11,308 nt of DNA from assembly GCA_015065395.1 (NCBI GenBank), contig SVQJ01000041.1, forward strand, positions 1 through 11,308, given 5' to 3'. The translations under genes were made by a program, and so were the position numbers. The notes below the pieces were generated by a model, which was not told the origin of the DNA, did no database searches, and worked only from the letters and a program-made list of their open reading frames with translations. Shown in pieces: positions 1 through 6,734 of this stretch (its first letter is position 1; every line of letters begins with the position of its first letter). This DNA comes from Oscillospiraceae bacterium. GTDB lineage: Bacteria; Bacillota; Clostridia; Oscillospirales; CAG-272.

Positions 1-200
1 CCCTTCGTGGTAGTTGTTTTTATTCTACCATAAAGGGGGTCTTTTTTCTATTGTCCGTTTTTACTGGACTTGTGCATCCTTCGGAGGTTTTCTCGGTTAA
101 ACCATAAACAGCTACACACACCGCCTTTTCAAACGGAAGAGATGTTACTTGCTCTCTTTAACTTGCCTATAGGGCGGTCTGCGCCTTTTTCGACAGCCTG
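1..200. other. Non-coding region with nested inverted repeats
   Basis: No convincing open frame runs through this stretch on either strand; the longest frame entering from the left ends at about position 105 and resembles no family I know. It holds several small inverted repeats: TGGTAG/CTACCA (8-13 with 25-30) flanked by CCCTT/AAGGG (1-5 with 33-37), GTCC/GGAC (53-56 with 66-69), and ACCGCC/GGCGGT (120-125 with 173-178) enclosing AAGAGA/TCTCTT (137-142 with 153-158). A strong plus-strand terminator follows at once. This fits the 3' part of a structured plus-strand RNA or a gene's 3' UTR, or the end of a mobile element whose body lies off the left edge. I do not recognise it as tmRNA, RNase P RNA, SRP RNA or a known riboswitch. 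Confidence 0.4.
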
Positions 201-233
201 AGACTGACAAGAAACGTTCTTGTCAGTCTTTTT
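201..233 (+). terminator. Strong intrinsic terminator
   Basis: A perfect 13-bp stem (201-213 with 217-229) with a 3-nt loop is followed directly by five T residues (229-233). There is no matching T-rich tract on the other side, so it works mainly for plus-strand transcription coming from the left. It ends the structured non-coding stretch and separates it from the convergent E2-like gene. Confidence 0.85.
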
Positions 234-290
234 GCTATCGTTGTCTTCTTAAAGCTCCTTTGGTTCTCTCCTTTCAAGGAAAGAACCAAA
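234..290 (+). repeat. Dispersed repeat, CTATCG module, copy A
   Basis: This is the first of three copies of a module of about 55 bp that starts with GCTATCG and ends in an inverted repeat centred on CCTTTCAAGG. Here the arms are 259-273 and 276-290, a 15-bp stem with one mismatch. The other copies are at 4156-4209 (same orientation) and 7632-7689 (inverted). As in the other copies, the inverted-repeat end points towards the stop codon of the neighbouring gene (the E2-like gene, stop at 311), and the CTATCG end abuts a terminator hairpin. Confidence 0.8.
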
Positions 291-310
291 AGCTCCCGTC
301 AAACAAAAAA

Positions 311-1246
311 TCATCTGATATCCTCGACCACGGTCTCGGGGGGAGTTTCCAGGCAATCGGGGTTTCTCATAAGCTGTTTCATCATCTTCAGACCCGACGC
401 ATAATAAAATCCGTCACATATACGCTCATCGCAGGCAAACGACATTTCCATATACTGTTCCTTGAACATTGAGCCGTCGGGATTGAGCTTATACTCTCTC
501 TTCTTCGCACCGAAGGCAATGAAAACAGGGCAGGTTCCGAAATCGTAAAGATGATGATAGATGGGGGGGATGCCAAGGCTTCCCATGCTTGTTATAAACA
601 TGGAGCAATGGAACGGGCTGACGTTATCCAGGAAACGGGGAAGCAATCCCAGATAATCCAGAAGCTTCAAGAGCCATATAATAAACTTGAGGAACAGCGC
701 CGGCACATGGCTGAGAAAGCCTGCCGTATTATCAAAATCTCCGCCGGGAGCCTCTCTGTACTCGGTGATTATAGTGTTCAGCTTCTCATACACCTCATCT
801 ACGGTGGCATCAGGGGAGAACACAACCTTAACTACCGTATCGGGCGATTCAAGGGTCATTTCCTTTTTTATTGTAAGAGCGATCTCAATGCTGCGCCTTG
901 TCCACACGCGCTGGCCTCTGATAAATCTGTTCAGCGCGGGGCGCTGGGATATGAGACGTATGTACGCCGCAATTATAACGTGCATCGCGGTGAAATTGGT
1001 AAGGCCCTGTGCTCTCTTCTTTTTTATGAATTTATCAAGACTGGTCACGTTAAACCTGTCCGTCATCAGATTCATAGCACCCACACGGCTGGGCATGATA
1101 AAGGGAGTTATGGTGAGCATCGGTGGGATGGTTTTCACCCTGCGCTTATCCTTTTTTCTTGCCTTTTCGGTCTTTTTCTTTTCCTTTGCCGCGCGTTTTT
1201 CGGCTTTTTTTATCTCTTTTTCGGTTTGAGGGGAAACAGGAGTCAT
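311..1246 (-). CDS. 2-oxoacid dehydrogenase E2-like acyltransferase-fold protein, catalytic His replaced
   Basis: The protein of 311 residues resembles the catalytic domain of dihydrolipoamide acyltransferases (the chloramphenicol acetyltransferase-like fold) but has no lipoyl domain and no E1/E3-binding domain. It starts with a highly charged Lys/Glu/Ala segment (about residues 8-36). The E2-like domain follows, with conserved-looking stretches such as ISQRPALNRFI and SPFHCSMFITSMGSLGI and a hydrophobic helix (ALFLKFIIWLLKLL). The usual DHRxxDG active-site motif reads DERICDG (residues 273-279), so the catalytic His is Glu274. I recall orphan clostridial homologues with a similar DERICDG pattern, so this may be a family trait rather than decay. 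No E1 or E3 genes are nearby. The ATG at 1246 has AAGG 6 nt upstream and is preferred over a TTG at 1288, which lies only about 9 nt after the predicted transcription start. The function is unknown; canonical acyl transfer looks unlikely. Confidence 0.85.
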   Translation of the reverse strand: MTPVSPQTEKEIKKAEKRAAKEKKKTEKARKKDKRRVKTIPPMLTITPFIMPSRVGAMNLMTDRFNVTSLDKFIKKKRAQGLTNFTAMHVIIAAYIRLISQRPALNRFIRGQRVWTRRSIEIALTIKKEMTLESPDTVVKVVFSPDATVDEVYEKLNTIITEYREAPGGDFDNTAGFLSHVPALFLKFIIWLLKLLDYLGLLPRFLDNVSPFHCSMFITSMGSLGIPPIYHHLYDFGTCPVFIAFGAKKREYKLNPDGSMFKEQYMEMSFACDERICDGFYYASGLKMMKQLMRNPDCLETPPETVVEDIR

Positions 1247-1303
1247 AATAAACCTTATGCTACCGCTGTATTTCGGAAGCCCTTTCAAATCGGATTACAA
1301 GAC

Positions 1304-1332
1304 ATTTTATCACAAAATGAACAGATAGTAAA
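1304..1332 (-). promoter_or_regulatory. Sigma-A-type promoter of the E2-like gene
   Basis: On the minus strand a TTTACT -35 (1327-1332) and a TAAAAT -10 (1304-1309) are separated by 17 bp. This predicts a start near 1297 and a leader of about 50 nt to the ATG at 1246. Confidence 0.55.
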
Positions 1333-1414
1333 CATTTTTCTTCAAAAAATACGCTTTTCCCCCCACTTTTTTCTCATTTCTCCCCCACGCTTGTCCTTTT
1401 GACATAAAATATAC

Positions 1415-1443
1415 TTGACCTCGATGTAAAAAAATAGTATAAT
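1415..1443 (+). promoter_or_regulatory. Sigma-A promoter of the M23-like gene
   Basis: TTGACC (1415-1420), a 17-bp spacer and a perfect TATAAT (1438-1443) form a near-consensus promoter. A second TTGACA lies at 1399-1404 but is badly spaced. The -10 box covers the in-frame ATG at 1442, which rules that codon out as the start and supports the ATG at 1499. Confidence 0.85.
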
Positions 1444-1498
1444 GTCTTTGTATATATATAAATACATCCAGAAGATATATTACTTTACGGAGAAATTT

Positions 1499-3163
1499 AT
1501 GAAAAATAAATTAATCGCAGCGATACTTATCGTACTTATGCTTGTTCCCACAGTGATTGCTGTTATCAACTATTCTACCCTCAGCAGCGGTAAAATAGAT
1601 AAAAGCAATACCCTGTCCGTTGAGCTTGTAGACTTCAAGGGTAATTCCTTCCTCTTTGAGCGCGGCGGAGACGGAAAGCAGATGATGAACTATTTTATCG
1701 ATACCATCGGAAATGCAGAAGCCGTTGACGAGCTGCCCTCAAGCGTTGAGATCGGTGAATATTTCGATGTTTTTGTTGAAACCTCCACCACCAAGCAGAA
1801 AAAGGCATACAAATTCTATTATTCCGATGTTCCCCAGGCTTGCTATTTCACAGAAGGCGACAACGCCTATAAGATCAAAACTGCGGATGCAAAGGAATTC
1901 ATAAGCGGAAGCTATGCTGCCTGCCTCTATGAAAACGGTCTCTGCCCTATCCTCTCCGTTTCCGGAAAGGAGACCTTCCCCGATAGCGCAGAATGGACGT
2001 TCAACAACTACTTGGGTGCGGCGACCGATTACGATTGCTCTGCCATCGTTTCTGATGAAGTTGAAAGCATCACTCTTGAGGGCGGTCTTTCCATGAGCTT
2101 TGCCATCGAGCCTGATGACTTCAGAATTAAGATCACCGACAAGAAAAACGGCGAGACCGTTTTTGACGATAATTACAGCAATTTTGCAGGCCTTACCGTT
2201 ACCAAGAACATGAACGTTACCGTTGAAGCCGTTGCAAACTGGTATGCTGATTCCCAGAGAAACTACAGCGGAAGCCAGACCTATAAGTTTGATGCAGTGT
2301 TCGGCGCACCTGCCCACTTCTATGCAGGAACCACCGATATAAAGATCGGTGAATTCATCTGCGTTACCGGCGAAAATGTAAACAACGTGGAGGATATCAC
2401 CTTCACTAGCGAGCCCGACATCAGCTATAGTCCCGTATTCTTCAGGGACGGCGACTATGTTCAGGCTCTCATCCCCTTCAGCTGGAATCTTAATGCAGGC
2501 GACTATATTCTTACCTTCTCCTACGGCGGCTCCACCCAGCAGATCAACGTAAAGCTCGGCGAGCGTGCCTCCTACCATACCTTCAAGGATAAGACCATCA
2601 CCATCGCAGATTCCGTTGTCAAGGAATTCGGCTCGGAGGAAAAGAAGGCCCAGTGCGAATCCACTCTCAGAGAGGTTGCAAAGCTTTCAAGCGAAAAGAG
2701 ATACTGGACCAATAACGAAAGACTTTATTACAGCGATGAGAGCGAGGGCTTCAGATTCTCCATCGGCTTCGGTATGAATGTTAAAGTATCCGGAACCGAT
2801 ATCTCCTTCAGAAACACCGGAGTTGACTTTGCAGTAGCTCAGGGAACCGACGTAGTTGCAAACATGGGCGGTGAGGTCATCTTCGCGGATTACCTTCCCT
2901 ACAGCGGATACACCGTCGTTATCGAACACGGCTACGGACTGAAATCATGGTACGCTCACCTTGGTTCAAAGACTGTTGAAAAGGGCGATGTCGTCCAAAA
3001 GGGTGACCTTATCGGAACCACTGGCAACGCAAGCTTTACAGACAAGGCAGGCGTTCATATCGGCCTTACCGTATTCGACGTTCCCGTTTGCCAATATGCT
3101 CTTTGGACAAACTCAGACAGAGCGGATGATCTTGCAGGCATCGTTATGTACGAGGCTGAATGA
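1499..3163 (+). CDS. Membrane-anchored LytM/M23-like protein with degenerate zinc site
   Basis: The protein has 554 residues. An N-terminal hydrophobic segment (about residues 4-23) after a short basic start should be a signal anchor or signal peptide that places the rest outside the membrane. A long extracytoplasmic region (about 30-400), probably of beta-sandwich type, has no family I recognise. The C-terminal part (about 430-540) is a LytM/M23 peptidase fold. In active M23 enzymes zinc is held by His and Asp of HxxxD and by the second His of HxH. Here these read NTGVD (Asn439 for His, Asp443 kept) and HIG (His520 kept, Gly522 for the second His); the central YAH (His487) is present. Two of three zinc ligands are therefore missing, as in non-enzymatic LytM proteins such as EnvC, NlpD and Bacillus SpoIIQ that bind or regulate partners. 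The start at 1499 has GGAG 6 nt upstream. A scaffold or regulator role in cell-wall remodelling or sporulation is inference. Confidence 0.88.
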   Translation: MKNKLIAAILIVLMLVPTVIAVINYSTLSSGKIDKSNTLSVELVDFKGNSFLFERGGDGKQMMNYFIDTIGNAEAVDELPSSVEIGEYFDVFVETSTTKQKKAYKFYYSDVPQACYFTEGDNAYKIKTADAKEFISGSYAACLYENGLCPILSVSGKETFPDSAEWTFNNYLGAATDYDCSAIVSDEVESITLEGGLSMSFAIEPDDFRIKITDKKNGETVFDDNYSNFAGLTVTKNMNVTVEAVANWYADSQRNYSGSQTYKFDAVFGAPAHFYAGTTDIKIGEFICVTGENVNNVEDITFTSEPDISYSPVFFRDGDYVQALIPFSWNLNAGDYILTFSYGGSTQQINVKLGERASYHTFKDKTITIADSVVKEFGSEEKKAQCESTLREVAKLSSEKRYWTNNERLYYSDESEGFRFSIGFGMNVKVSGTDISFRNTGVDFAVAQGTDVVANMGGEVIFADYLPYSGYTVVIEHGYGLKSWYAHLGSKTVEKGDVVQKGDLIGTTGNASFTDKAGVHIGLTVFDVPVCQYALWTNSDRADDLAGIVMYEAE

Positions 3164-3186
3164 AAAGTTGATAATTAACAAAAAAG

Positions 3187-3226
3187 TGGGGCCTTGCGCA
3201 TTCAGTTGCCTGGGCCCCATTGCTTT
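3187..3226 (+). terminator. Possible weak terminator or leader hairpin
   Basis: TGGGGCC (3187-3193) pairs with GGCCCCA (3213-3219) across a 19-nt loop, followed by a poor T-rich run (TTGCTTT). It lies 24 nt after the M23-like stop and 38 nt before the nrdG-like start. It may partly terminate the first transcript or form part of the leader of the second. I see no convincing separate promoter for the downstream gene, so read-through from the M23-like gene is possible. Confidence 0.45.
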
Positions 3227-3256
3227 GACCGAATGATAATGAAAGGTACTGATATT

Positions 3257-3943
3257 ATGGAAATCAACGGACTTATGAAGCTGACCCTCCTTGATTACCC
3301 CGGAAAGACCGCCTGCACGGTGTTCTTCGGCGGATGCAACTTTCGCTGTCCCTTTTGCCACAACGCAAGCCTCGTTCGCGGCATGGGCGAAAGGATAAGC
3401 GAGGAAGAATTTTTCGCGTTTCTTAAAAAAAGGCAGGGACTTATAGACGGAGTTGCCATAACCGGCGGCGAGCCGCTTTTGCAAAGGGATATAGAAAGCT
3501 TCGCAGGAAAAATAAAAGAGCTTGATTTTCTCGTAAAGCTGGATACAAACGGATCTTTTCCCGAAAGGCTTGAGGGAATGGTGGCATCGGGCCTTTGCGA
3601 TTACGTTGCAATGGATATAAAATCCTCCCCGGAGGGCTATTCGCGCGCCGCAGGCACCAACGTCGATATAAAAAAAATACAAAAAAGCGTTGACCTTCTC
3701 ATGTCGGGACGAGTGGATCATGAATTCCGTACAACCGTGGCAAAGGGAGCCGTGCTCCCTTCCGATATGGACGGAATAGGCAAATGGATCCAAGGCGCTC
3801 CAAAATATTATCTCCAGGGATTTGTCGATTCGGGAGATATTCTCGGCAACGGAGTTGGCGCCTACTCCAAAGAGGAAATGGAAGAAATGCTCCGTATAGT
3901 GCAGAAATATGTTCCCAACGCCGCCCTGCGCGGAGTGAATTGA
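3257..3943 (+). CDS. nrdG: Anaerobic ribonucleotide reductase activating protein, radical SAM (NrdG2 type)
   Basis: The 228-residue protein has the features of the NrdG2 group (TIGR02495-like) of radical SAM activases. It opens with the typical NGLMKLTLLDYPGK segment. The CX3CX2C cluster motif follows at Cys27, Cys31 and Cys34, which binds the [4Fe-4S] cluster that cleaves S-adenosylmethionine. The SAM-binding TGGEP motif is at 69-73, and DTNG and AMDIKSS come later. Such enzymes install the glycyl radical on class III ribonucleotide reductase in the cytoplasm. The ATG at 3257 is preferred over upstream in-frame ATGs because the family-typical start matches it and GAAAGG lies about 10 nt upstream. 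No nrdD gene is in the window, so the partner must be encoded elsewhere. It is about 4 kb from the glycyl radical enzyme at 7848-10016, but nothing in the sequence links the two. Confidence 0.9.
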   Translation: MEINGLMKLTLLDYPGKTACTVFFGGCNFRCPFCHNASLVRGMGERISEEEFFAFLKKRQGLIDGVAITGGEPLLQRDIESFAGKIKELDFLVKLDTNGSFPERLEGMVASGLCDYVAMDIKSSPEGYSRAAGTNVDIKKIQKSVDLLMSGRVDHEFRTTVAKGAVLPSDMDGIGKWIQGAPKYYLQGFVDSGDILGNGVGAYSKEEMEEMLRIVQKYVPNAALRGVN

Positions 3944-3949
3944 GAGGGA

Positions 3950-4025
3950 AAGCGGTCGCTTTTTTGAAAAAAGCTCAGCAAAAAACTTCATTTAAGGGTT
4001 TAGCTGAATATTACAAGGCAAAAGG
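3950..4025 (+). repeat. Dispersed repeat, GGTCGC module, copy 1
   Basis: This A/T-rich stretch starts 7 nt after the nrdG-like stop. It shares a clear alignment with the inverted complement of 7777-7850, including CGGTCGCTTTTTTGAAAAAA, a run AAAAAACTT and a final CAAGGCAAAAGG-like end. It holds a small palindrome, GCTTTTTT/AAAAAAGC (3958-3965 with 3967-3974), that could act as a weak bidirectional terminator. An open frame crosses it but is best explained as chance. Confidence 0.75.
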
Positions 4026-4029
4026 CATC

Positions 4030-4071
4030 GCCAAAGCAGAAGGCTGCTTTGGCTGAGGCACCGCAGGTGCC
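4030..4071 (+). other. Two tandem hairpins
   Basis: GCCAAAGCAG (4030-4039) pairs perfectly with CTGCTTTGGC (4044-4053) over an AAGG loop, and GGCACC (4057-4062) pairs with GGTGCC (4066-4071) over a GCA loop. They lie between the GGTCGC module and the long terminator hairpin. I find no counterpart in the 7599-7850 junction. Confidence 0.6.
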
Positions 4072-4075
4072 CAGG

Positions 4076-4139
4076 CCTAAAAAGATGGAGAACCACCAAA
4101 ATGAGCTCGTTCATTTTGGTGGTTCTCCATCTTTTTAGG
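4076..4139. terminator. Very long bidirectional terminator hairpin
   Basis: A perfect 29-bp inverted repeat (4076-4104 with 4111-4139) encloses the 6-nt loop GCTCGT. Each arm has an A5 or T5 run near its outer end, so either strand yields a hairpin with a T-rich 3' side. It can serve both the nrdG-like gene (plus) and the DUF2779 gene (minus), which converge here. The innermost sequence (AAAATGAGCTCGT and its flank) matches the hairpin at 7708-7767, while the outer stem does not. Confidence 0.85.
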
Positions 4140-4155
4140 GCCTTTTTGCCTTTTA

Positions 4156-4209
4156 GCTATCGTTGCCTTATTAAAGTTCCTTTGGTTTTTTCCTTTCAAG
4201 GAAAGAACA
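4156..4209 (+). repeat. Dispersed repeat, CTATCG module, copy B
   Basis: Same orientation as copy A: GCTATCG at 4156-4162, TTAAAG at 4171-4176, and the CCTTTCAAGGAAAGAAC core near the end. The inverted repeat is less perfect here and uses G-T pairs. It ends 16 nt from the stop codon of the DUF2779 gene, so in that gene's reading direction it forms the start of the 3' UTR, before the long hairpin. Confidence 0.8.
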
Positions 4210-4225
4210 GAAATATCGCCTCTCA

Positions 4226-5746
4226 TTATACCGCTTTTTTTGCTTTTTTCTTCGGTTTTTTCTCCCTCACCGCTTCCGAAAGCTTCTCATAAAGCTTATC
4301 CAGTGCCAAAGTATCAAGGGCGCAGTACTTTTCAAGCTCCGAAAGTATCTCCTTCTCCTCGGGAAATCTTCCCGGAGCACTGCTCAGTGCCGCATAAACA
4401 TTGGTCGCCTCCTGTCCGTTATGAACGCCCTGAAGTCTTCTGTAATCCAGGGAGCTGTCGTCCGGATAGAGCGCATGAAGAACAGCCTTCAAGGAACAGG
4501 CACCCTTCATTCCGCCGTCGTAATACCAATTTTTCTCAAAGGGCTTCATCATATCGAAAAGGCGGTTGCTTATACTAACAAGGCTTTCCCTCAGATCCTC
4601 AAATCTGTTTGCAAGGGAAAGAAGCATCATCCTCTCAAGCTGCATATTATATGCACCCACGCTTCCCTTTTTGGGTATGCTTTCAACAAGTGCCTCGGCT
4701 ATCGCTCTTCTCGGATCGGTACCGGGACGGGCAATAAAGCTTGTGTGGCGCAGACGCTTTCCCGGCTTTTCCTTCACATGAAGAGAGAACTGGAATGCGC
4801 ACGGTTCAAAGGGGCGAAGCCCCTCGAAGGGCGGGAAGGGCAGCTGCATGGTTTCAAAATCCAGATACGCTATGGGATATTTTATCTGAGAAAGGAATTT
4901 TTCAATATTCTCCCGATCGATCTCCGGGGGAAGTCCCTGCTCAAACATTTCAAGCTGCTTTTTCTGACGGGGCGTAAGTCCGCCCTCTCGCAGAACGTCT
5001 CCCACGTTATACCTTCTTGATCGGTACAGCTTAAATTTTATCTGATGGCTTATTCCGCTGAGTGTGAATATATTATCCTTGGGAAGATGGGCAAAGCAAA
5101 TATCCCGATTTTCGCAATCCGACGGTGCAAAGCAACCGTTATGTATAGGCGTTTGGGGCATTTCACTTTTGGACATAAGCTTTTGCATATTGCCGGCCCT
5201 GCCCTCAACTCCGCCTACCAAAGACGCCACCCTTGCAGAAATATTTTCCAAAAGGAAAAGCTCCTTGGGATCGCTTTCTCCCTGAACATAGCCCGTATTC
5301 AGCTTCACAAAGAAAACTCTCGAAACCCGAATACCGTTTTTTGCAAGCACATAGACCTGAAAGGATGCATCGTGGCAAACTGTCTGATGAAGATGTGCTG
5401 CAGCCTTCACCACATACAACGCGTAGGTTCCGTCACTGCGCCTTTTTATCACGTCGCACCGAGCGCAAAGATCTCCGCTGATAAATGTTGCACCGGAGAT
5501 GCAGAGTGCACCTCTGCCTATCGCCGCATCAGTTTCTTTTTTTGCCTCAGTACAGGAATCGGAGTTTATATGTAAACAATCTGAAATAAGCTCTCTGTAT
5601 TTTTCAAGGGCACAACGGTGATGAAGCTTTATAAGAGTGCGCTCCGAAAGCAGGGACGGAGCTCCATCGGCATTCCTCGATTTCCACAAAAGCGAAGGAC
5701 AGCGAATACCGAGACAGTATTCACTTGAAGTCAGATATTTCTTCAT
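4226..5746 (-). CDS. DUF2779 protein: Cas4-like nuclease domain plus DEDD-type exonuclease domain
   Basis: The 506-residue protein matches the DUF2779 architecture as I know it. The N-terminal half resembles Cas4/AddB-type PD-(D/E)XK nucleases with an iron-sulfur cluster: Cys16 (RCPSLLW) plus three cysteines in the GCFAPSDCENRDICF segment. The nuclease core has Asp98, but the expected E-x-K reads VVK (Val112, Lys114), so the metal-binding Glu is missing. The C-terminal half looks like a DnaQ/RNase H-type exonuclease with YLDFET (Asp296, Glu298), GAYNMQLE and YCALDT (Asp478), and ends in a Lys-rich tail. The likely substrate is nucleic acid, but the biological role is unknown. The ATG at 5746 has AAGGAG 10 nt upstream and lies downstream of a clear promoter; in-frame ATGs at 5755 and 5773 or further upstream fit less well. 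The gene diverges from the deacetylase-like gene and converges with the nrdG-like gene. Confidence 0.85.
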   Translation of the reverse strand: MKKYLTSSEYCLGIRCPSLLWKSRNADGAPSLLSERTLIKLHHRCALEKYRELISDCLHINSDSCTEAKKETDAAIGRGALCISGATFISGDLCARCDVIKRRSDGTYALYVVKAAAHLHQTVCHDASFQVYVLAKNGIRVSRVFFVKLNTGYVQGESDPKELFLLENISARVASLVGGVEGRAGNMQKLMSKSEMPQTPIHNGCFAPSDCENRDICFAHLPKDNIFTLSGISHQIKFKLYRSRRYNVGDVLREGGLTPRQKKQLEMFEQGLPPEIDRENIEKFLSQIKYPIAYLDFETMQLPFPPFEGLRPFEPCAFQFSLHVKEKPGKRLRHTSFIARPGTDPRRAIAEALVESIPKKGSVGAYNMQLERMMLLSLANRFEDLRESLVSISNRLFDMMKPFEKNWYYDGGMKGACSLKAVLHALYPDDSSLDYRRLQGVHNGQEATNVYAALSSAPGRFPEEKEILSELEKYCALDTLALDKLYEKLSEAVREKKPKKKAKKAV

Positions 5747-5785
5747 TTTTTCCATTCTCCTTCGTTTTTTTGACATAACATAACG

Positions 5786-5814
5786 ATTATACACCATCTC
5801 CCCCTTTTTTGCAA
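5786..5814 (-). promoter_or_regulatory. Promoter of the DUF2779 gene
   Basis: Minus strand: TTGCAA (5809-5814), a 17-bp spacer and a perfect TATAAT (5786-5791). The predicted start near 5779 gives a leader of about 33 nt to the ATG at 5746 and makes in-frame ATGs upstream of it unusable. Confidence 0.7.
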
Positions 5815-5834
5815 TAGCAAATCCTTTCAAGGGC

Positions 5835-5863
5835 TTGAAAGTTGCCCAAGTATAAAGTATCAT
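5835..5863 (+). promoter_or_regulatory. Promoter of the deacetylase-like gene
   Basis: TTGAAA (5835-5840), a 17-bp spacer and TATCAT (5858-5863). A strong AAGGAGG ribosome binding site (5871-5877) sits 5 nt before the ATG at 5883. The promoter is back to back with that of the DUF2779 gene, with the two -35 boxes only 20 bp apart. Confidence 0.6.
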
Positions 5864-5882
5864 GTACTAAAAGGAGGATTTT

Positions 5883-6653
5883 ATGTACTACCGTTTTTCC
5901 ATTGATGATAATATCCGTTTTCTCCGCGACCTTTCAGAAAAGGATCACGAGAACATTTTCTCCCACCCCTATCTTGCTCTTTTCAAAAGACTTCACGATA
6001 AATACGGTGCCAAATTTCAGTTCAATCTTTTTTACAGCACCGAAGGCTTTGATCTCTCGCAGATGACCGACCGTTATAAAAGCCAATGGCAGGAGTGCGC
6101 CTCCTGGCTGCGCTTTTCCTTTCACTCCCTCACGGAAACAGGATTTGCCCCCTATATCGACTCGGATTACCAAACCGTTTTTGACGATGCTTCAAGGGTG
6201 CACCGTGAGATAATCCGATTTGCCGGAGAGACATCCCTGAGCCTTTTTACCACAATACACTACTGCCAATGCAGCCAAAGCGCGCTTTGCGCCCTTAGGG
6301 GCGCCGGAATACGGGGTCTTGTGGGCCTTTTTTCAGATGTTCCCTCATGCTACGGCAAGGAATATCCCTTTTTATCATCCCCTTACATTTACGACAGTGC
6401 ATCGGATATGTATTATTTTACAAATGACATAGTCCTTAACCTTTTTTCCGCAGACGATGCAATAAAAAAGCTCTCCCTTTCGGATAACAAAAAATTCATT
6501 GAAGCAATGATACATGAGCAATACTTTTATCCGGATTATTACGCATATCAGCCCGATTTTGAAAGGAAGGTGGAGGCCTGCATAAAACACCTTGCCTCAA
6601 AGGGGAGAAAAAGCATTTTTCTTGAAGAGCTGATAAATGATTCCATTCATTGA
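5883..6653 (+). CDS. Polysaccharide deacetylase-like hypothetical protein
   Basis: The 256-residue protein shows no signal peptide or membrane segment and is probably cytoplasmic. Its layout recalls the beta/alpha-barrel carbohydrate deacetylase (NodB-like) superfamily. An early acidic pair sits in SIDDN (Asp8, Asp9). After a predicted strand FNLFYST comes RFSFHSLTE, with His81 where deacetylases carry a metal-binding HxxxH; the second His is Glu85. TTIHYCQC (His126) and MIHEQYFYPDYY follow, the latter like the C-terminal His region of such proteins. I cannot name a substrate, and the match is by pattern only. The start is secured by AAGGAGG 5 nt upstream. It diverges from the DUF2779 gene and is followed 81 bp later by degV, which has its own promoter. 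Confidence 0.65.
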   Translation: MYYRFSIDDNIRFLRDLSEKDHENIFSHPYLALFKRLHDKYGAKFQFNLFYSTEGFDLSQMTDRYKSQWQECASWLRFSFHSLTETGFAPYIDSDYQTVFDDASRVHREIIRFAGETSLSLFTTIHYCQCSQSALCALRGAGIRGLVGLFSDVPSCYGKEYPFLSSPYIYDSASDMYYFTNDIVLNLFSADDAIKKLSLSDNKKFIEAMIHEQYFYPDYYAYQPDFERKVEACIKHLASKGRKSIFLEELINDSIH

Positions 6654-6668
6654 CTTTTCGAATATATG

Positions 6669-6697
6669 TTGATTTAGTAAAAAACTTGTGATATACT
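6669..6697 (+). promoter_or_regulatory. Promoter of degV
   Basis: TTGATT (6669-6674), a 17-bp spacer and TATACT (6692-6697), in the 81-bp gap after the deacetylase-like gene. I see no terminator in that gap, so read-through from upstream may add to degV expression. Confidence 0.6.
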
Positions 6698-6734
6698 CTC
6701 TTCTGTGATAACAAACTCTGAAAGGAGATTATTT

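Noticed and set aside
1..200. End of an insertion sequence
   Set aside because: Considered because of the inverted repeats and the lack of genes, but no transposase remnant or terminal repeat pair with a target duplication can be shown from this window.
1247..1288. TTG start of the E2-like gene at 1288
   Set aside because: No ribosome binding site precedes it and it lies about 9 nt from the predicted transcription start; the ATG at 1246 is better.
551..1402. Open frame of 283 codons on the plus strand
   Set aside because: It is antisense to the E2-like gene, which has family-level motifs. Its composition is that of a complementary-strand shadow, and it has no plausible ribosome binding site.
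1442..1498. Extended start of the M23-like gene at 1442
   Set aside because: This ATG overlaps the -10 box; the ATG at 1499 has a good ribosome binding site and starts a normal signal-anchor sequence.
1739..2578. Open frame of 279 codons on the minus strand
   Set aside because: It lies wholly antisense within the M23-like gene and resembles no family; it is explained by codon bias of the real gene.
3113..3991. Open frame of 292 codons on the minus strand
   Set aside because: It spans the antisense of the nrdG-like gene and the intergenic hairpin; the radical SAM motifs on the plus strand are decisive.
3784..4056. Open frame of 90 codons running from the nrdG-like gene into the intergenic repeat
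   Set aside because: Its first part is out of frame with the real gene, and its last part is the A/T-rich repeat module, which recurs as a 3' UTR at 7777-7850.
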